Below, one piece after another: positions 60,892 to 64,000 of a stretch of 64,000 nt of DNA. Below the pieces are notes generated by a model that saw nothing but the letters and a program-made list of their open reading frames with translations, was not told where the DNA came from and searched no databases. Position 1 is the first letter of the stretch. Every line of letters begins with the position of its first letter. The stretch is from the NCBI RefSeq assembly GCF_012524165.2, contig NZ_JABACJ020000003.1, positions 248,001-312,000 of the forward strand, written 5' to 3'. The position numbers were made by a program, and so were the translations under genes. Source of the stretch: Faecalicatena faecalis. GTDB lineage: Bacteria > Bacillota > Clostridia > Lachnospirales > Lachnospiraceae.

Positions 60892-61854
60892 TTAACACAT
60901 TCGTCCATTTCTATTTTTTACCCAATCTGTTGATACATCCATGGCCGCCCGGCAGGCTTTTGTTCCGTCCAGTGTGTTCAGCATCACAAAATCATGAATG
61001 ATTCCCTGGAATCTGACAGCCGTAACATCGACTCCCGCAGTCCTCAGCCGCCTGGCATAGGCCTCTCCTTCGTCACGGAGCACATCAGCCTCCCCATTGA
61101 GTATCATTGTATCGGGAAGGCCGCTCAACTGACATAAAGAAGCCATGAGCGGCGATGCCGTAATCTGGTTCCTGTCACTTACGGCACAAGTATATTGATT
61201 CCAGAACCACATCATTCCTGCACGATAAAGATAATATCCCTCTGCAAACTGACAATAAGAAGAGGTCTGAAAGCAAGCGTTTGTCACAGGATAATATAAA
61301 AGCTGTTTCTGGATATAGGGACCATTGCGGTATTTCGCCATCAACGCCAATGCCGCCGCAATATTCCCGCCTGCACTGTCCCCGGCAACTGTGAGGGTCT
61401 TTTCTCTCATCGTTACATTGAAATTCTGTAAAAGCCCAGGAAGCATTTCCATGACCTGATAACACTGTTCCAGCGCCGTAGGATATTTCGCCTCCGGTGA
61501 ACGCGAATATTCGGGGAACACAAGAACTGACTGAGTTCTGGCCGCAAGTTCACGCACCAGCTTTTCATGGGTATGGAAACTGCCAAACACCCATCCCGCA
61601 CCGTGGATGTATAAGACGACATCCGCAGGACATTGATATCTTTCCGGCAGAACAACGTAGACTGAAATCTTCCCCCATTTTCCTGTATCAATCGTCATCC
61701 TTTTGATTTCCGCCGGATACATACATATAGGAGTACTTTGCGCTTCTTCCAAAACTTTTCGTCCCTCACAGGGCGGAAGCTGAAAAATCAGTGGAGGGAC
61801 GGCATTCTGTCTGCATACCTCCAATGCCTGAGGTTCTAAAGATATTCTATTCAT
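60892..61854 (-). CDS. Alpha/beta hydrolase, hormone-sensitive-lipase family esterase
   Basis: A 320-residue cytoplasmic esterase. The oxyanion motif is HGAGW (84-88), a variant of HGGGW. Nucleophile Ser160 lies in VAGDSAGGN, the Asp in NGEADVLRDE and the His in IIHDFVMLN. The cap and LLYYPVTNA region fit the bacterial HSL group, which cleaves short-chain esters. No operon partners; its substrate cannot be read from context. Confidence 0.9.
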   Translation of the reverse strand: MNRISLEPQALEVCRQNAVPPLIFQLPPCEGRKVLEEAQSTPICMYPAEIKRMTIDTGKWGKISVYVVLPERYQCPADVVLYIHGAGWVFGSFHTHEKLVRELAARTQSVLVFPEYSRSPEAKYPTALEQCYQVMEMLPGLLQNFNVTMREKTLTVAGDSAGGNIAAALALMAKYRNGPYIQKQLLYYPVTNACFQTSSYCQFAEGYYLYRAGMMWFWNQYTCAVSDRNQITASPLMASLCQLSGLPDTMILNGEADVLRDEGEAYARRLRTAGVDVTAVRFQGIIHDFVMLNTLDGTKACRAAMDVSTDWVKNRNGRMC

Positions 61855-61980
61855 GATCTAAATCCCAATGAAATTACTCTCATATTTATCATATGCCCTA
61901 TGCCCTCAAACGTCCCCTCTCTTTTCTTTACTCTCGGTTCTTCAGTACTTTAATGCCACAGGCAACATTGGATACCAGGA

Positions 61981-62016
61981 AAATGCAAAAGAAGACCGGA
62001 CATCTCTCCGGTCTTC
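61981..62016 (-). terminator. Terminator of the Mn-riboswitch operon
   Basis: Minus strand: GAAGACCGG pairs with CCGGTCTTC around AGAGATGT, followed by TTTTGCATTTT. It closes the gene pair ending at 62042. Confidence 0.85.
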
Positions 62017-62041
62017 TCACTATACAATCATTTTCTTTCGG

Positions 62042-62401
62042 CTAATACACTTCTGACCCGAATGGCATCAAGGCCAGCTTTGCCAGTTTAAACTGCTGCA
62101 TCCCGAACGGGATACCTACGATCGTCACACAAAGCAGCGCCCCGATCACCAAAGATTCCAATGCCAGCGGAATCCCTGATACGATCATCCAAATAATGTT
62201 CAGCAGCATGGAGCCTGCCCCGCCTCCATAATGTACTTCTTTCCCAAATGGGAAAAAACTAAGTGCAGCAAACTTAAAGCACTGCATTCCTACCGGTATC
62301 CCCACAATCGAGATACACCACAGAAGCCCGGCAAATGCCCAGCTCAACCCACTGATACATCCACCAAATATAAACCATAAAACATTTCCCAGACATCCCA
62401 T
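62042..62401 (-). CDS. YccF domain-containing membrane protein
   Basis: A 119-residue protein with two similar halves. Each half contains a hydrophobic segment and the sequence GIPxGMQxFKxAxLxxxPFGxEV (GIPVGMQCFKFAALSFFPFGKEV; GIPFGMQQFKLAKLALMPFGSEVY), the YccF repeat. It is likely an inner-membrane protein of unknown function. It follows the 150-residue gene by six bases and is thus under the same Mn2+ riboswitch. Confidence 0.92.
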   Translation of the reverse strand: MGCLGNVLWFIFGGCISGLSWAFAGLLWCISIVGIPVGMQCFKFAALSFFPFGKEVHYGGGAGSMLLNIIWMIVSGIPLALESLVIGALLCVTIVGIPFGMQQFKLAKLALMPFGSEVY

Positions 62402-62407
62402 AACGTC

Positions 62408-62860
62408 TTACTCCTCCTTTCCAAGCAGTAATTGCTTCTCCCACGTCTGGAGATTGGCAACCATAGCTTCCACACGTTCAATCGCATACTCCACTTCTTC
62501 CTTGGCCTCTTTGATCTTAGACTGTACGAGCCAGTCTGCTATCAGTCCGTCAAAGAAGAAATCAGCAAATGTAAGGAAGTCATCGATCTGTATTGTAAAA
62601 TTATATGGCAGATCCACATCTTTTAATTCACATCTAAAAAGTTCGAGCTGACATCTTGCCTCCTCCATCTTTTCAGCCGCTTCCTCCAATTTGGAATGCT
62701 TCACCATGTCTACGATAAAGCCTCCTCCAAGCAGGTCTGCGATCCCCCAGTTTCCTGCACTGTTGAGGGCATCTCTTGCGCTCTTCATCGCATTTAGCGA
62801 CTTCTTTCCAGCAATAATTGCCTCATTCATCTCCACAACATTTTCCTTTTCTCTCATCAT
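62408..62860 (-). CDS. Uncharacterised helical protein under a Mn2+ riboswitch
   Basis: A 150-residue, mostly alpha-helical soluble protein with coiled-coil-like stretches (KLEEAAEKMEEARCQLELFRCEL; SKIKEAKEEVEYAIERVEAMVANLQTWEKQLLL) and a Gly-rich turn (GIADLLGGGFIVDMVKHSK). No family recognised. AAAGGAG lies six bases before the ATG at 62860; the open frame upstream runs into the riboswitch terminator and is not coding. First gene of a pair with YccF, controlled by the leader at 62924-63073. Confidence 0.72.
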   Translation of the reverse strand: MMREKENVVEMNEAIIAGKKSLNAMKSARDALNSAGNWGIADLLGGGFIVDMVKHSKLEEAAEKMEEARCQLELFRCELKDVDLPYNFTIQIDDFLTFADFFFDGLIADWLVQSKIKEAKEEVEYAIERVEAMVANLQTWEKQLLLGKEE

Positions 62861-62923
62861 TAGAATCTCCTTTCTGGTGCCTTTTTCATGCAGCAGATCA
62901 TTCATATCCCTATATGATTGGAA

Positions 62924-62970
62924 TAAAAAAAGACTTTTATTCACGACATATCTGCCGCAATAAAAGTCTT
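62924..62970 (-). terminator. Regulated terminator of the Mn2+ riboswitch
   Basis: Minus strand: AAGACTTTTATT pairs perfectly with AATAAAAGTCTT, followed by TTTTTTT. Its 5' arm is also the 3' strand of the aptamer's P1 helix, so the two structures exclude each other. Confidence 0.9.
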
Positions 62971-63056
62971 GCACATCTCATTTGATACGGATACCTCTCG
63001 GTATCGGGTGACGGTTTCAAACCCACCTTTCGGTGTTCGGCTACTCCCTTTTACTT
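62959..63056 (-). ncRNA. yybP-ykoY (Mn2+) riboswitch aptamer
   Basis: The minus-strand transcript has the hallmark AAAGGGAGTAGC at its 5' side, a GAAACCGTCA-like internal element, two hairpins (ACACCGAAAGGTG and ATACCGAGAGGTAT) and the closing GCAAGACTTTTATT. AGTAAAAG and CTTTTATT form P1. The layout matches yybP-ykoY leaders, which bind Mn2+ and turn genes on by preventing termination. The assignment is by eye from the remembered consensus. Confidence 0.75.
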
Positions 63057-63067
63057 GCTTGTCTTGA

Positions 63068-63096
63068 AATATATCACCTTTCTCATGGAATGTCAA
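63068..63096 (-). promoter_or_regulatory. Promoter of the riboswitch transcript
   Basis: Minus strand: TTGACA (63091-63096), 17 bp, TATATT (63068-63073). The start point would be about 63061, just before the aptamer. Confidence 0.85.
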
Positions 63097-63210
63097 GAGG
63101 TTTTCAAAAGATTGATAACTTATAGACAAAGTTTTCAAATGTATACTGATTGTACATTAGTAATCCACTTCGTACTCCTTTGTAAAAGCGAACTTAGTAA
63201 AAGCGAATCT

Positions 63211-63239
63211 TTGACAGATGTTAGGGATATCGCTATACT
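63211..63239 (+). promoter_or_regulatory. Promoter of the pseudouridine synthase gene
   Basis: TTGACA (63211-63216), 17 bp, TATACT (63234-63239), about 30 bases before the ATG at 63271. It is divergent from the riboswitch promoter. Confidence 0.8.
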
Positions 63240-63270
63240 ATATTCATTGAATAAAATTGGGAGTACTCAC

Positions 63271-64000
63271 ATGGAAAGAATTTTAACATACAATATTGCA
63301 GAACCGGACAGTGGCCTGCGCATAGAACAATATTTAAAAAGACATGGTTATTCCAAACAGAATTTTACGGACCTCAAAAAAATGCACGAAAGTATTCTTG
63401 TCAATGGAGAATGGTTCTATTTAAAGCAGAAGTTGAATACTGGTGATGTACTTACGGTTCATATCCAGGAAATGGAATCGTCTGAACATATTCCTCCTGT
63501 ACAACTTCCATTGGACATTGTTTATGAAGATGAAGATATAATTGTAATCAATAAAGCTGCAGGAATGCCGATCCATCCTTCTATGAACAACTACACGAAT
63601 TCCCTTGCGAACGGACTGGCCTGGTATTTTCAAAGCCAGGGAAAGGCATTTATCTTCCGCTGTACCAACCGTCTCGACCGGGATACCTCTGGACTGACGG
63701 TGATTGCAAAACACATGCTCAGTTCTAATATCCTCTCTGGTATGGCTGTCCGCAAGGAGATCCGGCGGGAATATCTTGCTATTGTTCGCGGCCATGTGAA
63801 TCCTCCATCCGGTACGATTGATGCTCCGCTTTCCCGCAAACCTGGATCTATCATTGAACGAACGGTAGACTTTGAGCATGGGGAGGCAGCGGTCACCCAT
63901 TACAGAATAATCGAGGAAAAAAATGGGCACAGCCTGGTCTCTCTAATATTAGAGACCGGCCGTACCCATCAGATTCGAATCCATATGAAATATCTTGGTT
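63271..64000 (+). CDS. RluA-family pseudouridine synthase (partial, 3' end beyond window)
   Basis: The first 243 codons are visible. An N-terminal S4-like RNA-binding segment (GLRIEQYLKRHGYSKQNFTDLKKMHESILVNGEW) precedes the catalytic domain. IVYEDEDIIVINKAAGMPIHPS and TNRLDRDTSGLTVIAK, with the catalytic Asp in RLDRDTSG, are diagnostic, and LETGRTHQIRIHMKYLG is the third motif. It converts uridine to pseudouridine in ribosomal or other RNA. The ATG at 63271 has a weak ribosome site (TTGGGAG, nine bases upstream). Confidence 0.93.
   Translation, partial: MERILTYNIAEPDSGLRIEQYLKRHGYSKQNFTDLKKMHESILVNGEWFYLKQKLNTGDVLTVHIQEMESSEHIPPVQLPLDIVYEDEDIIVINKAAGMPIHPSMNNYTNSLANGLAWYFQSQGKAFIFRCTNRLDRDTSGLTVIAKHMLSSNILSGMAVRKEIRREYLAIVRGHVNPPSGTIDAPLSRKPGSIIERTVDFEHGEAAVTHYRIIEEKNGHSLVSLILETGRTHQIRIHMKYLG

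Noticed and set aside
62970..63050. A tRNA-like look (GGTTTGAAACC and several small hairpins)
   Set aside because: No acceptor stem, anticodon arm or CCA-compatible end; the yybP-ykoY reading accounts for all the conserved bases.
62941..63138. A 65-codon minus-strand frame over the riboswitch
   Set aside because: It spans the promoter, aptamer and terminator arm; the region is better explained as structured leader RNA.

Overview
The window looks like a chromosomal segment of an anaerobic gut Firmicute, most likely Lachnospiraceae. The signs are a GC content of roughly 45-50 %, strong AGGAGG ribosome binding sites, a dlt operon, a monofunctional CO dehydrogenase, hybrid-cluster protein, GPH and FGGY sugar genes and LytTR signalling. 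There are no rRNA or tRNA genes, insertion sequences or CRISPR arrays. Species cannot be fixed by reading alone.

Layout. 1-229 is the start of a double-cubane reductase that runs off the window. 460-5919 is a hemicellulose locus: GH43, GH5, a GPH symporter and an AraC regulator. 6116-8036 is a more AT-rich cassette with an XRE-cupin regulator and azlCD. 8273-11674 holds a DUF5058 membrane pair, an M20 peptidase and a small XRE protein. 11829-20404 is a sugar locus: FGGY kinase, split transketolase, fucose/arabinose-isomerase-like protein, LacI regulator, a DUF5060/apiosidase-like hydrolase and a TetR regulator. Together these suggest use of a branched or unusual pentose, apiose being the best guess. 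20684-24979 is dltABCD, plus dltX hidden in the 3' end of dltD.

25101-33588 is the most unusual part: an eight-gene, minus-strand operon. In transcription order it encodes an acetyl-CoA-synthase A2-domain-like protein, a CooC-type ATPase with the CXC nickel motif, two 2-hydroxyacyl-CoA dehydratase-type subunits, their ATP-dependent activase, a 56-residue membrane protein, a large Fe-S/FAD (GltD-like) oxidoreductase and HypA. I know of no described pathway with this set. It reads as an ATP-driven, flavoprotein-fed Fe-S reductase with nickel-handling partners.

33767-37220 is a LytTR/GHKL two-component operon with a lipoprotein and a CPBP protease. 37490-41117 is an AT-rich, decaying accessory patch: a CPBP-HAD remnant, a frameshifted membrane gene, a HigBA-type toxin-antitoxin pair and an intact CPBP-HAD pair. 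41223-46624 is a LacI-controlled sugar ABC operon with an SGNH esterase. 47691-51776 is a CO dehydrogenase module (Rrf2 regulator, cooS, CooF-like ferredoxin, NAD(P)/FAD oxidoreductase). Catalase and hybrid-cluster protein follow, which fits defence against CO, NO and oxygen. 55624-64000 holds an EAL protein, biotin-controlled bioY, tex, an esterase, a Mn2+-riboswitch-controlled gene pair and the start of an RluA-type pseudouridine synthase.

Several control regions can be read directly: a BirA-type operator on bioY, a yybP-ykoY leader, twin LacI palindromes, a shared Rrf2 site on cooS and its regulator, a toxin-antitoxin palindrome, and repeated ACTTAAT elements in both promoters of the sugar locus. 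All family assignments come from reading the translated sequence and remembered family features; no database search was run.
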